NCBI GenBank assembly: GCA_033026295.1
Contig: CM065174.1
Span: 496,001 to 560,000 of the forward strand
Origin: Channa striata
Lineage: Eukaryota; Chordata; Actinopteri; Anabantiformes; Channidae
Length of the DNA stretch: 64,000 nt
Reading direction: 5' to 3'
Of the stretch, positions 43,263 to 55,249 are shown piece after piece. Numbering within the stretch: the first letter of the stretch is position 1; every line of letters begins with the position of its first letter. The position numbers and the translations under genes are program-made. A model generated the notes under the pieces. The model did not search any database, had not been told where the DNA came from, and saw only the letters and a program-made list of their open reading frames with translations.

Positions 43263-43685
43263 TGAATATACCGTAAAAGCACATTTCTATGATGAAAACA
43301 ATAAATGAACCACAACAAAGCAATGAAAAGTATGGTAGTGCTCTGTGTAAAAATTATTATACCCTATGGTATTCAGCTTGTTGCGTTTTGTTTTCCCAGG
43401 GTGGGAGGTGTCAGGAAGGTGTCTTGACAAGCTTTATATGTTGCACTAGGTGGACGGTGGAATTAGAATTTTCAGCTGCTTCTAACTTTCCAGTGACTTT
43501 GGTCAGGTTGTGTATAGGTTTTCATGGAGACCTGTGCAGACTCCCACATCATCTGCAAGTAACCCCACTCACTAGTTTTACTTGTGTAGTAGCATTTCAA
43601 TAGTTGAGTGCAGACCACAGCAACCTTCCTGAACAAGAATCTAGTAACCAGCACAGTGACAGACATCCAAGAGAGGGTTTATAGA
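43263..43685. other. Spacer in unit 1, nothing seen
   Basis: A 104-aa frame (43289-43603) exists in units 1 and 2 but has no domain signature. Its conservation only reflects recent duplication. Confidence 0.4.
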
Positions 43686-44338
43686 ACTGGACGCCACCAG
43701 GTCCTGACATAATCCATGCCCACTGGTTAAAGAAGCTAATCTTACACCATGAGCACCTGGCAGCACAAATTACCAGGTTACTAGTGGAGGGAACCCACCC
43801 TGAAAGGTTAACAGAAGGCTGGACAGTCCTGATTCTGAAGGACCCAAGAAGGAAGTAGTCCCATCCAGCTACCCCCCAATAACCTGCCTCTGCGTAACAT
43901 GGACGCTCCTGTCAAGCATCATAGCAGCTAAGATAGTAACACCAGAGGAGCAAAGCACCAGCTACTATAGACAAAGCAGTTACTTGAGACTGCAAGACCA
44001 GACACACCAACCTGAACACTGCTTGGATTGACTACAAGAAAGCCTATGACTCAATGCCTCACACATGGATCATGGAATGCTTGGAACTATACAAGATGAA
44101 CAGAAGTGGAGGTCAACTTCAGGCAATTTCACAAGTCAACATCAAGTGCGGCATATAACAAGGAGATGCGCTATCCCTGCTACCGTTCTGTGTGGGCCTG
44201 AACCCCCTCTGTCAGGTAATGACCAAGAGCGGCTACGTATACCCACTACGGAATGACGTAACCATCAGCCTCCTCCTCTACATGGATGACATCAAGCTGT
44301 ACACCAGGAGTGAATGAGACATCGACTCGCTGATACAT
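43686..44338 (+). mobile_element. Non-LTR RT fragment B (YMDD type), unit 1
   Basis: Broken frames show GPDIIHAHWLKKLILHH, EGTHPERLTEGWTVLILK, WIDYKKAYDSMPHTWIMECL (first catalytic Asp), QGDALSLLPFCVGLNPL and LYMDDIKLYTRSE. It has stops after WTVLILKDPRRK. The order is that of the palm of a non-LTR reverse transcriptase. It ends at the L2 tail. Confidence 0.75.
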
Positions 44339-45690
44339 AATTAAATTCAATTAAATTCAACTTTATTTACATAGCGCCAATTTACAACAAGGTCATCTCA
44401 AGGCACTTTACATAATAAAGTCAAGACTATACAAACATTTAGAGAAAACCCAACAAATCCCCCTTGAGCAGCTATAGGCAACAGTGGAGAGGAAAAACTT
44501 CCTTTACTGGAAGAAACCTCCAGCAGAATCAGGCTCAGGGTGGGCGGACATCTGCCTTGACCGTTTGGGGTGAGTGGAAAGTGGAGAGAGAAAAGAACAG
44601 AGCAAAAAAAGCAACAACAAAACATTGGGCAGGTTAGTAGGACCAGTAGCTGCACACTGGAGGACACACAGCGCCAAATCCGGGACACCTGAAGACAAGG
44701 ACAGAGAGAGGGAGACAGAGAGGGAGAAAGACGACTACGAGACTAAGAAGATACAGAGTTAATGTCATACAGTGGTGACATTGTAAATGTGGGGTGAGAG
44801 GAGAGAATGAAGAGAAGAGGAAAGTGTCACAGTGCAGAGTCCCCCAGCAGTCTAAACCTATAGCAGCATGACTATAACCAACTATAAGCTTTATCAAAGA
44901 GGAAGGTTTTGAGCCTAGCCTTAAAAGTAGAGAGGGTGTCTGCTTCCCGAATCTGGACTGGGAGCTGGTTCCACAGGAGAGGAGCTTGATAGCTAAAGGC
45001 TCTGCCTCCCATTCTACTTTTGGAAATTCTGGGAACCACAAGTAGGCCTGCATTTTGGGACCGAAGTGGTCTAGTAGGATGATATGGTACTAGGAGATCT
45101 TTTAAATATGATGGGGCTTGGACGTTTAAAGCTTTATAGGTAAGAAGAAGGGTTTTAAATTATATTCTACATTTAATGGGAAGCCAATGGAGAGAAGCTA
45201 ATGAAGGTGAAATATGATCTCTCTTACCAATCCCAGTCAGTAATCTTGCTGCAGCATTTTGGATTAATTAAAGACTTTTTAGAGAGTTACTGGGGCAGCC
45301 TGAAAGTAGAGAATTACAGTAGTCCAATCTAGAAGTAACAAATGCATGAACCAGTTTTTCAGCATCGCTTTGAGACAGGATGCTCCTAATTTTGGCAATG
45401 TTCTGTAGGTGGAAGAAGGCTGTTCTAGAGATTTGTTTTATGTGTGAGCTAAATGACAAAGACTGATCAAAAATGACTGAGATTCCTTGCACTACTACTG
45501 GGGCCAGAGTCATGTCATCTAAAGTAGCGATATGGTTAGAAAACATGTTTCTTAGACTTTTAGGCCCAAATACAATAACTTTTTATCTGAATTTAGAAGA
45601 AGGAAATTATACGTCATCCAGTCCCTTATGTCTTTTAAACATGCTTGTTGTTTGGTAGTGAACCTAGATTGCCTGGATGTCCTTGAGACT
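44339..45690 (-). mobile_element. L2-type LINE copy B with RT C-terminus, unit 1
   Basis: Longest L2 copy in each unit. On minus: RT part IRDWMTYNFLLLNSDKK, SFSSHIKQISRTAFFHLQNI, HAFVTSRLDYCNSLLSGCP (45546-45268), stops, then the typical end FPKVEWEAEPLAIKLLSCG-like sequence in shifted frames (45053-44634) and the 3' UTR ending in AATTGAATTT repeats at 44341. 5'-truncated and non-functional. Confidence 0.85.
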
Positions 45691-45968
45691 GCCAATGAAA
45701 CGCTGTCTTCAGGGCTTACTTCTACAGTTGCTTTGCGTGGTTCCTCCATGCGCTGAAGTGCCCCTAGAACCCATTCAGTAATTTTCTTCTTAAACTCTTT
45801 ATAGTCGGCTACTTTAGGCTCAAGCCACATTTGGTGTTCATTATTCCTTTCCTCCTCCAACTTAGGGTTGTGGGACAAATCTTCAGCTAAGACATTTTTA
45901 TCACACAACTCACCAAATAGTTGGTCGAGCACCAGAATCAGCTTGGTGTTCACATTCTCAGCGTCCAC
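45552..45968 (-). pseudogene. Gag-like/L2 chimeric ORF, unit 1
   Basis: 138-aa open frame. Its last ~35 residues (from QACLKDIRDWMTYN) are L2 reverse transcriptase. The first ~100 (LDQLFGELCDKNVLAEDL, EPKVADYKEFKKKITEWVLG, SPEDSVSLAVSRTSRQS) are acidic and helical, and resemble the N-terminal gag of BEL/Pao-type LTR retrotransposons; this is a guess. The frame stays open in units 1 and 2 and is broken in unit 3. Not a recognised host gene. Confidence 0.4.
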
Positions 45969-45993
45969 AGTCGTTCTCCATCAGACGATGTAT

Positions 45994-46075
45994 CTTGTTC
46001 TTTTACATTTACATTTACATTTAGTCATTTGGGCAGACGCTTTTATCCAAAGCAACTTACAGAGTAATTTGGTAC
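45994..46075 (-). repeat. L2-type tail of a second family, unit 1
   Basis: (TTTACA)n, then TTTAGTCATTTGGGCAGACG and CTTTTATCCAAAGCAACTTA. It is the reverse complement of the LINE end at 33.05-33.11 kb. Confidence 0.7.
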
Positions 46076-46494
46076 ACACATACACGGTGGCGATGGCTGC
46101 CTCAGCAGGGTGCTCATCTTCAATGGTCCAAAGAAGATTCGCTCCAGGGATCGATGTATTATAAAAACGTTGCAGATTTATTGAACTTCTGTGTTCTTCT
46201 GTACAGCTGATAACAACAGTTCTATAACGACACTGATATAATACCTAAACTCCACCAAGCACGGTAAGGAAACTGTGTGCCTCCACAGCTAAACACTGCT
46301 CTCATAACATAACTTGCTGCTCCAGTCTCTTTCTAACAGCCTAAAAAGCAATACAAACGTTGGTTTCCTTGATGATTACTTGTGCATGCTTAGAAGGCAA
46401 ATATACGATGTTTTAGATGATGTCAATAGTGTTGTACATACATTAGCTAGTTCCCTATCTTACTAATATAACATAACTGCAGAAAATGTATGTA
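46076..46494. other. Spacer in unit 1, nothing seen
   Basis: No gene or recognised repeat. Confidence 0.4.
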
Positions 46495-46625
46495 TGAAAT
46501 GTATGTTCTCATGTATGAAGAGCTGGACAGCACCAGGCCCAGACACATTTGTTAAAGAAACTTACTTTAGTCCAAGACTGAATGGAGAGACAAATGAACC
46601 AGCTACTAATAGGTGGAATCATACA
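46495..46625 (+). mobile_element. Non-LTR RT fragment, N-terminal piece, unit 1
   Basis: CMKSWTAPGPDTFVKE resembles the start of the RT region of fragment B (GPDIIHAHW). It is a short, decayed piece inside a 65-aa frame. Confidence 0.45.
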
Positions 46626-47610
46626 GATATTAAAGGAATACAGTTGTCAGTTGGATCAGGTATTATGGAGGATGCTTTAAAAACTTGGTAAATTCAATAT
46701 TTAGTAAGGGGTTGCAAACCTATGGCTGAGGCCCCTGTCCACAACTTCCCATTTGTAATCTATGCCATATGCTGGCATAGACTACGGTTAGGAGTATGTG
46801 TGGGCCATGTTCAAAATGTTAGAAGACGTCTGTGCAGTGTCTTTGCAGTAAAACACAAAGTTAGTTCAAACTGTGTTTTAATTGGCTGTGTGACGCTGTT
46901 GCTCTCTGGGATTGTCAGGCCACACAGCTGAAGGCGTGAATCACGGAAGGCATTAAAGTCCTGACTGGTTCAGCCAGGACAGGTTGGACGGTGGGATGGT
47001 TGGAGGACAGTTGTTGTGTGTAGAGAGAATCACTGAAGAGCTACAGAACAGCAGCTTTTCAGCTTTAACTCTTTCTTGTGTCCTGCAGCATCAGTGGAAT
47101 GAGATTATTTCACACCTTTCCTCTGTTGTCATACATTGAACCTTGATTTTAGTGATTTTTCTAGGAATCTTAATAGTGATATTTCTATTCAGGTTCTGAT
47201 TCCAACATGTTTTTAGTTGAGTTTTTAACATGATATATTACTAGTTTCATGTGAAGCTTGGGATTAAGAAACCTTGGCATGTATTGAAAGTAAGTGTAAG
47301 TCGTGACAAAGACAATGAGGCATGAAAATCTATCAGGTGTCAGTTGAACGGTTGAGCTTGAACCAGGTCTCTTTAATAGTGCTGGCAGTTTTTTGTAGAA
47401 AAACAGCATTTGGTTAATTTCAGTTAAATACAGTTTCAAGTTGTTGTTTTTTTTTAATTGTGACAAACCTTGATGTAAAATATTAATTTTTAGAAACGGA
47501 TTTATTCAGTATTAATTTTGTCTCATGTCTTTTTCTACGTAATGCGGCTGACCTGCAGCTGTTGCTGTGTTGTTTTTGGGTTTCTCCTCATTCATTCATT
47601 TTGGACACAC
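46626..47610 (+). promoter_or_regulatory. OR upstream region (serves gene at 47688)
   Basis: Nearly identical to 54180-55170 and 59440-60420. It contains GGTTCAGCCAGGACAGGTTGG and a possible splice-like TTTCTTGTGTCCTGCAG (47071-47087) followed by CATCAGTGG. It probably holds the promoter and the non-coding first exon of the next OR. No defined transcription factor site is claimed. Confidence 0.4.
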
Positions 47611-47620
47611 AAATAATTTG

Positions 47621-47638
47621 GTCTCTTTCTCCTCTCAG
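47621..47638 (+). promoter_or_regulatory. 3' splice site before OR unit 2
   Basis: Same pyrimidine tract as in unit 1; AG at 47637-47638, 49 bp before the ATG. Confidence 0.65.
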
Positions 47639-47687
47639 GTGGATTGATCTAAAGCTGTGGAAGAGGTTGTTTTAGAAGGAGGAGAAG

Positions 47688-48646
47688 ATGAACATGTCAT
47701 CACACAGACACTTTATTCTCAATGGTTTTAATGAACTGCAAAACCTTAGGCCTGTGCTCTTCCTTCCCTACTCGATCTTGTTCATCTTGTCACTGTCTAC
47801 AAACTCCCTACTGCTCTACGTTGTTGTTTCACAAAGAAGCCTCCACTCACCAATGTACATTCTTATCGCAGGCATGGCCTTCGTGGACCTGAGCATCCCA
47901 CTGGTGTTTGTTCCCAACATGCTGCTGAGCTTCTTGTTTGACTGGAGGGGAATCTCGCTGAACGGCTGTTTGTTTCAGATGTACTTTATTCACTTTATTG
48001 GAACGTTTTACTCCACATTGGTTGTATGGATGGCCTTAGACCGATACTATGCCATCTGTAGGCCTCTCACTACAACGAATGCATGGCTGTACCAAAATTT
48101 TTAAATTTGTGATTCCACTTTTGGCCAGAAATGTGCTCACGGTCATGGTAGTAGTGATCTTAGCAGGAAGGCTGACATTCTGCGTAAGTAATGTGATAGA
48201 TGGCTGTTTCTGCGAGCACATGGCCTTGGTGGAGCTGGCCTGTGGAAGCACGACCATCAACAGTCTGGTGGGGTTAATTTCAGTGTTCCTAGTCATTGTC
48301 GTCGATTTCTTGTTTACGCTCACTTCTTACATAATTATTTTCACCTCTCTGCTAAGCTCAGGCATATCGAGTGCAAAAGCTTTTCATACGTGTATTACAC
48401 ACATTGTGGTAATTACCGTCAGTCTTATCATCGTACTCACTGCTTTCTTGTCATTTCGGATCAGAAACAGTCTTCCTGCATCGATTCGAGTTTTTTCAGC
48501 ACCATGTACCCACTGTTCCCGGCTGTTTCAACCCAATTATCTATGGCATCAGAACCACAGAAATCCGACAGCAAATTCATAAGTTCTTGATCTACCACTT
48601 TGTGAAAACTGGGCGCCTATGTTTAGAAACAAATAGAAATTTATAA
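47688..48646 (+). pseudogene. Olfactory receptor, several 1-base deletions (subfamily B, unit 2)
   Basis: Like unit 1, plus two more lost bases right after the DRY motif: one C in CCTCTC-CAC (about 48067) and one T (run of 5 at 48098-48102; 6 elsewhere). Frame from 47688 stops at 48104 (138 aa, ending after CRPLTTTNAW); the rest is open from 48049 in another frame, then shares the T6 and C3 deletions of unit 1 (48491-48496 and 48518-48520). TM1-TM3 with SLHSPMYILI and MALDRYYAICRPL are intact. All four breaks are 1-base losses in short runs, so an assembly check is needed. Confidence 0.85.
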
Positions 48647-48656
48647 TGTAAAATAT

Positions 48657-48898
48657 CTGCTATGCAGAGGCCTATTTTGTGGAACTTCTTGTTTAACTTT
48701 AGAGGACTGCTAATTTACCACATCACCACACTGCTCCACTATCAGCAATCAGTCCATCACATTCTCATTAAGGTTCCTCACCTTTGTGGTCACAATTGTC
48801 CTTATGTTCATACTGATTGTGATTTTTGCAGGAAGATCAGGAAGGTGGGTGAAGAAGAGTCAGCTGCCAATTTTATTAAACTGCAGTCTGGATGTATT
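48657..48898 (+). pseudogene. Old OR relic (TM2 and TM4 parts), unit 2
   Basis: Same sequence as at 41104-41345. Confidence 0.65.
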
Positions 48899-49307
48899 TA
48901 AACACCCAAACACTAACAGGTTTCTAATCTGTTGGCAGCCTTAACTCATCATCTTTGAGTTTGGAAATCAAATTCTCTTCAGAATACAACCGTCCACTTG
49001 GTAAGACTGTTTCATTTTACTTCAGACAATTTCTTTTGTCGTATTTTTATTCTGGTAGTTCGCTACTGTAATCTTGATAGTGACATTTGTATAAATTAGT
49101 TACTTTGATCTCCTTGCACAGCCTAAATCTTCAACTGAATTCCAATAATTCCAGAACACTTATTACTTTAAAGTGAAATCAAATTCACAGAGGGGATGAA
49201 CCACGTCTGCTTATTTAGGAATAATTTGCTGCTCACTAAAGAGAAAATTTGGTAAATGTCTGCATTTAAGACCCTCACTTTCTGTAAAAATAAAATATCG
49301 TCTATCC

Positions 49308-49575
49308 TTGATCATGGAATGTTTGGAACTATACTAGATGAACAGAAGTGGAGGTCAACTTTAGGCAATTTCACAAGTCAACATCAAGTGCGGCATATAA
49401 CAAGGAGATGCGCTATCCCTGCTACTGTTCTGTGTGGGCCTGAACCCCCTCTGTCAGGTAATCACCAAGAGTGGCTACGTATACCCACTACGGAATGACG
49501 TAACCATCAGCCTCCTCCTCTACATGGATGACATCAAGCTGTACACCAGGAGTGAATGAGACATCGACTCGCTGA
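49308..49575 (+). mobile_element. Non-LTR RT fragment A, unit 2
   Basis: Copy of 41755-42030, with YMDD at about 49525-49536. Confidence 0.65.
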
Positions 49576-49770
49576 TACATAATTAAATTAAATTAAATTC
49601 AACTTTATTTACATAGCGCCAATTTACAACAAGGTCATCTCAAGGCACTTTACATAATAAAGTCAAGACTATACAAACATTTAGGGAAAACCGAACAAAT
49701 CCCCCTTGAGCAGCCATAGGCAACAGTGGAGAGGAAAAACTGCCTTTACCGGAAGAAACCTCCATTCAGA
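49576..49770 (-). mobile_element. L2-type LINE tail A, unit 2
   Basis: Copy of 42031-42215. Confidence 0.85.
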
Positions 49771-50665
49771 TAAGTCCTTAAAGCCCTTTCTATTTTCTGT
49801 GCCAGTAAGAGTAGAATAGGGAACCCTCTACAGTGACAGACAGGTATGTAATAAATGTTGTCCTCATAAAGTAGCTGACTGATGCTAAAAATGTCAGGTA
49901 GATAATTTAGATAATTTAAATCAACATATTTATTAAACATTGAGCTAGTAGGAATGTTCCTTCATCAGAAGTAACAAAAAACATCCAGAAGCATATAAAA
50001 GGTTAATTTAAAATAATGAAAATTAAATTAGTGCAAAAGTTTGAAATGTAAATGTCACTAAAATGTAACTCTAATTTCTGAAGAAGAAACATTTGTAGTA
50101 GCAAAACGTGCATTAAATATCATGTTCTTTCATTTCAAAGGAAGCACATGTCAACTTTCGCACCAAACTGTACACACTGAGTTAGTCGTTTGAAAGTTAT
50201 GTGAAGAGAAGCTCTACTGTATTCAATATTAAAGATTTTAAATGTACAATACAAGATTTAAATATGACTAATAAAGAAAACACACAAAAAATTAAAAACG
50301 GGACTGTTTATTTTAAGCTTTCTACAATAATCAACAATGGAATCCAATTATTAAATACAAAATTATAATAAAAAAACTACAGTCCAAAAGCCAGCCACAC
50401 GTTTTACCTGTCATTATATTGTGGTTTTATTTGGAGACATTATTTACCACTATGTGACTACAATAATCCTAAATTTTATTTGTCAAACATTATTACAGTA
50501 AAACATTTGATCTTTACAATTTTATTAATGTATAGTTTGATTTAAATTCTCAAGCTTTGTCTGTGACTTACAGCTGTCTTCAGAGTTGACGTAAAGATAA
50601 GCATGTATCTTGCAAACTGTCATTTGTGAGCCCTATCAATTAATATGATTTAATAAATAAGATTT
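49771..50665. other. Spacer in unit 2, nothing firm
   Basis: Copy of 42216-43115. Confidence 0.4.
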
Positions 50666-50815
50666 TACCCACCGTTACCTAGCTGTTTAAACCCAATGAC
50701 ATCAGAACCGCCAAAATCCAAAACCACCTACTGAAGAAACTGACATGTTGATGTTTTGTCAAAACTGTGCCCCACGCTTAGGCAAATAATATAGATATTA
50801 AATGGGTGTGTATCA
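50666..50815 (+). pseudogene. Old OR relic (C-terminal end), unit 2
   Basis: Copy of 43116-43262, with the same small gaps against the intact ORs. Confidence 0.75.
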
Positions 50816-51238
50816 TGAATATACCGTAAAAGCACATTTCTATGATGAAAACAATAAATGAACCACAACAAAGCAATGAAAAGTATGGTAGTGCTCTGTG
50901 TAAAAATTATTATACCCTATGGTATTCAGCTTGTTGCGTTTTGTTTTCCCAGGGTGGGAGGTGTCAGGAAGGTGTCTTGACAAGCTTTATATGTTGCACT
51001 AGGTGGACGGTGGAATTAGAATTTTCAGCTGCTTCTAACTTTCCAGTGACTTTGGTCAGGTTGTGTATAGGTTTTCATGGAGACCTGTGCAGACTCCCAC
51101 ATCATCTGCAAGTAACCCCACTCACTAGTTTTACTTGTGTAGTAGCATTTCAATAGTTGAGTGCAGACCACAGCAACCTTCCTGAACAAGAATCTAGTAA
51201 CCAGCACAGTGACAGACATCCAAGAGAGGGTTTATAGA

Positions 51239-51890
51239 ACTGGACGCCACCAGGTCCTGACATAATCCATGCCCACTGGTTAAAGAAGCTAATCTTACAC
51301 CATGAGCACCTGGCAGCACAAATTACCAGGTTACTAGTGGAGGGAACCCACCCTGAAAGGTTAACAGAAGGCTGGACAGTCCTGATTCTGAAGGACCCAA
51401 GAAGGAAGTAGTCCCATCCAGCTACCCCCAATAACCTGCCTCTGCGTAACATGGACGCTCCTGTCAAGCATCATAGCAGCTAAGATAGTAACACCAGAGG
51501 AGCAAAGCACCAGCTACTATAGACAAAGCAGTTACTTGAGACTGCAAGACCAGACACACCAACCTGAACACTGCTTGGATTGACTACAAGAAAGCCTATG
51601 ACTCAATGCCTCACACATGGATCATGGAATGCTTGGAACTATACAAGATGAACAGAAGTGGAGGTCAACTTCAGGCAATTTCACAAGTCAACATCAAGTG
51701 TGGCATATAACAAGGAGATGCGCTATCCCTGCTACCGTTCTGTGTGGGCCTGAACCCCCTCTGTCAGGTAATGACCAAGAGCGGCTACGTATACCCACTA
51801 CGGAATGACGCGTAACCATCAGCCTCCTCCTCTACATGGATGACATCAAGCTGTACACCAGGAGTGAATGAGACATCGACTCGCTGATAC
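51239..51890 (+). mobile_element. Non-LTR RT fragment B, unit 2
   Basis: Copy of 43686-44338; one C fewer in the CCCCC run at about 51425 and CG inserted at 51810. Confidence 0.75.
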
Positions 51891-53245
51891 ATAATTAAAT
51901 TCAATTAAATTCAACTTTATTTACATAGCGCCAATTTACAACAAGGTCATCTCAAGGCACTTTACATAATAAAGTCAAGACTATACAAACATTTAGAGAA
52001 AACCCAACAAATCCCCCTTGAGCAGCTATAGGCAACAGTGGAGAGGAAAAACTTCCTTTACTGGAAGAAACCTCCAGCAGAATCAGGCTCAGGGTGGGCG
52101 GACATCTGCCTTGACCGTTTGGGGTGAGTGGAAAGTGGAGAGAGAAAAGAACAGAGCAAAAAAGCAACAACAAAACATTGGGCAGGTTAGTAGGACCAGT
52201 AGCTGCACACTGGAGGACACACAGCGCCAAATCCGGGGACACCTGAAGACAAGGACAGAGAGAGGGAGACAGAGAGGGAGAAAGACGACTACGAGACTAA
52301 GAAGATACAGAGTTAATGTCATACAGTGGTGACATTGTAAATGTGGGGTGAGAGGAGAGAATGAAGAGAAGAGGAAAGTGTCACAGTGCAGAGTCCCCCA
52401 GCAGTCTAAACCTATAGCAGCATGACTATAACCAACTATAAGCTTTATCAAAGAGGAAGGTTTTGAGCCTAGCCTTAAAAGTAGAGAGGGTGTCTGCTTC
52501 CCGAATCTGGACTGGGAGCTGGTTCCACAGGAGAGGAGCTTGATAGCTAAAGGCTCTGCCTCCCATTCTACTTTTGGAAATTCTGGGAACCACAAGTAGG
52601 CCTGCATTTTGGGACCGAAGTGGTCTAGTAGGATGATATGGTACTAGGAGATCTTTTAAATATGATGGGGCTTGGACGTTTAAAGCTTTATAGGTAAGAA
52701 GAAGGGTTTTAAATTATATTCTACATTTAATGGGAAGCCAATGGAGAGAAGCTAATGAAGGTGAAATATGATCTCTCTTACCAATCCCAGTCAGTAATCT
52801 TGCTGCAGCATTTTGGATTAATTAAAGACTTTTTAGAGAGTTACTGGGGCAGCCTGAAAGTAGAGAATTACAGTAGTCCAATCTAGAAGTAACAAATGCA
52901 TGAACCAGTTTTTCAGCATCGCTTTGAGACAGGATGCTCCTAATTTTGGCAATGTTCTGTAGGTGGAAGAAGGCTGTTCTAGAGATTTGTTTTATGTGTG
53001 AGCTAAATGACAAAGACTGATCAAAAATGACTGAGATTCCTTGCACTACTACTGGGGGCCAGAGTCATGTCATCTAAAGTAGCGATATGGTTAGAAAACA
53101 TGTTTCTTAGACTTTTAGGCCCAAATACAATAACTTTTTATCTGAATTTAGAAGAAGGAAATTATACGTCATCCAGTCCCTTATGTCTTTTAAACATGCT
53201 TGTTGTTTGGTAGTGAACCTAGATTGCCTGGATGTCCTTGAGACT
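51891..53245 (-). mobile_element. L2-type LINE copy B, unit 2
   Basis: Copy of 44339-45690. Confidence 0.85.
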
Positions 53246-53640
53246 GCCAATGAAACGCTGTCTTCAGGGCTTACTTCTACAGTTGCTTTGCGTGGTTCCT
53301 CCATGCGCTGAAGTGCCCCTAGAACCCATTCAGTAATTTTCTTCTTAAACTCTTTATAGTCGGCTACTTTAGGCTCAAGCCACATTTGGTGTTCATTATT
53401 CCTTTCCTCCTCCAACTTAGGGTTGTGGGACAAATCTTCAGCTAAGACATTTTTATCACACAACTCACCAAATAGTTGGTCGAGCACCAGAATCAGCTTG
53501 GTGTTCACATTCTCAGCGTCACAGTCGTTCTCCATCAGACGATGTATCTTGTTCTTTTTACATTTACATTTACATTTAGTCATTTGGGCAGACGCTTTTA
53601 TCCAAAGCAACTTACAGAGTAATTTGGTACACACATACAC
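53107..53640 (-). pseudogene. Gag-like/L2 chimeric ORF, unit 2 (longest version)
   Basis: 177 aa. The gag-like and L2 parts are as in unit 1, but one base less near 53520 opens the frame further upstream through the L2-type tail repeat (KCKCKCKKNKIHRLMENDCD). That N-terminal part is translated repeat, not protein. No host function is inferred. Confidence 0.4.
53550..53632 (-). repeat. L2-type tail of the second family, unit 2
   Basis: Copy of 45994-46075. Confidence 0.7.
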
Positions 53641-54049
53641 GGTGGCGATGGCTGCCTCGCAGGGTGCTCATCTTCAATGGTCCAAAGAAGATTCGCTCCA
53701 GGGATCGATGTATTATAAAAAACGTTGCAGATTTATTGAACTTCTGTGTTCTTCTGTACAGCTGATAACAACAGTTCTATAACGACACTGATATAATACC
53801 TAAACTCCACCAAGCACGGTAAGGAAACTGTGTGCCTCCACAGCTAAACACTGCTCTCATAACATAACTTGCTGCTCCAGTCTCTTTCTAACAGCCTAAA
53901 AAGCAATACAAACGTTGGTTTCCTTGATGATTACTTGTGCATGCTTAGAAGGCAAATATACGATGTTTTAGATGATGTCAATAGTGTTGTACATACATTA
54001 GCTAGTTCCCTATCTTACTAATATAACATAACTGCAGAAAATGTATGTA

Positions 54050-54180
54050 TGAAATGTATGTTCTCATGTATGAAGAGCTGGACAGCACCAGGCCCAGACA
54101 CATTTGTTAAAGAAACTTACTTTAGTCCAAGACTGAATGGAGAGACAAATGAACCAGCTACTAATAGGTGGAATCATACA
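54050..54180 (+). mobile_element. Non-LTR RT fragment, N-terminal piece, unit 2
   Basis: Copy of 46495-46625. Confidence 0.45.
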
Positions 54181-55171
54181 GATATTAAAGGAATACAGTT
54201 GTCAGTTGGATCAGGTATTATGGAGGATGCTTTAAAAACTTGGTAAATTCCAATATTTAGTAAGGGGTTGCAAACCTATGGCTGAGGCCCCTGTCCACAA
54301 CTTCCCATTTGTAATCTATGCCATATGCTGGCATAGACTACGGGTTAGGAGTATGTGTGGGCCATGTTCAAAATGTTAGAAGACGTCTGTGCAGTGTCTT
54401 TGCAGTAAAACACAAAGTTAGTTCAAACTGTGTTTTAATTGGCTGTGTGACGCTGTTGCTCTCTGGGATTGTCAGGCCACACAGCTGAAGGCGTGAATCA
54501 CGGAAGGCATTAAAGTCCTGACTGGTTCAGCCAGGACAGGTTGGACGGTGGGATGGTTGGAGGACAGTTGTTGTGTGTAGAGAGAATCACTGAAGAGCTA
54601 CAGAACAGCAGCTTTTCAGCTTTAACTCTTTCTTGTGTCCTGCAGCATCAGTGGAATGAGATTATTTCACACCTTTCCTCTGTTGTCATACATTGAACCT
54701 TGATTTTAGTGATTTTTCTAGGAATCTTAATAGTGATATTTCTATTCAGGTTCTGATTCCAACATGTTTTTAGTTGAGTTTTTAACATGATATATTACTA
54801 GTTTCATGTGAAGCTTGGGATTAAGAAACCTTGGCATGTATTGAAAGTAAGTGTAAGTCGTGACAAAGACAATGAGGCATGAAAATCTATCAGGTGTCAG
54901 TTGAACGGTTGAGCTTGAACCAGGTCTCTTTAATAGTGCTGGCAGTTTTTTTGTAGAAAAACAGCATTTGGTTAATTTCAGTTAAATACAGTTTCAAGTT
55001 GTTGTTTTTTTTTTAATTGTGACAAACCTTGATGTAAAATATTAATTTTTTAGAAACGGATTTATTCAGTATTAATTTTGTCTCATGTCTTTTTCTACGT
55101 AATGCGCGGCTGACCTGCAGCTGTTGCTGTGTTGTTTTTGGGTTTCTCCTCATTCATTCATTTTGGACACA
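54181..55171 (+). promoter_or_regulatory. OR upstream region (serves gene at 55250)
   Basis: Nearly identical to 46626-47610; differences are mainly 1-base run-length changes. Confidence 0.4.
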
Positions 55172-55182
55172 CAAATAATTTG

Positions 55183-55200
55183 GTCTCTTTCTCCTCTCAG
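55183..55200 (+). promoter_or_regulatory. 3' splice site before OR unit 3
   Basis: Same tract as in the other units; AG at 55199-55200, 49 bp before the ATG. Confidence 0.65.
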
Positions 55201-55249
55201 GTGGATTGATCTAAAGCTGTGGAAGAGGTTGTTTTAGAAGGAGGAGAAG

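Larger units (their letters stand above)
40058..47610 (+). repeat. Tandem duplication unit 1 (7.55 kb)
   Basis: From CAAATAATTTGGTCTC just before the splice site to the same point in unit 2. It contains, in order, OR pseudogene, OR relic 1, RT fragment A, L2 tail A, OR relic 2, RT fragment B, L2 copy B with gag-like chimera, a second L2-type tail, a further RT piece and the upstream region of the next gene. The offset to unit 2 is 7552-7556 throughout, and the sequences look about 99% identical by eye. Confidence 0.9.
47611..55171 (+). repeat. Tandem duplication unit 2 (7.56 kb)
   Basis: Same content and order as unit 1, including both OR relics, both RT/L2 pairs and the gag-like chimera. 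Differences are scattered single bases and 1-4 base gaps (for example one AAT less at 50641). Confidence 0.9.

Noticed and set aside
43289..43603. 104-aa frame conserved between units 1 and 2 (second copy at 50842)
   Set aside because: It is conserved only because the whole unit was duplicated recently; there is no domain, and no copy in unit 3.
44398..44688. Recurrent minus-strand frames ending in ...VCIVLTLLCKVP, in several copies
   Set aside because: They are translations of the L2 3' UTR; the family is frequently mispredicted as protein in fish genomes.
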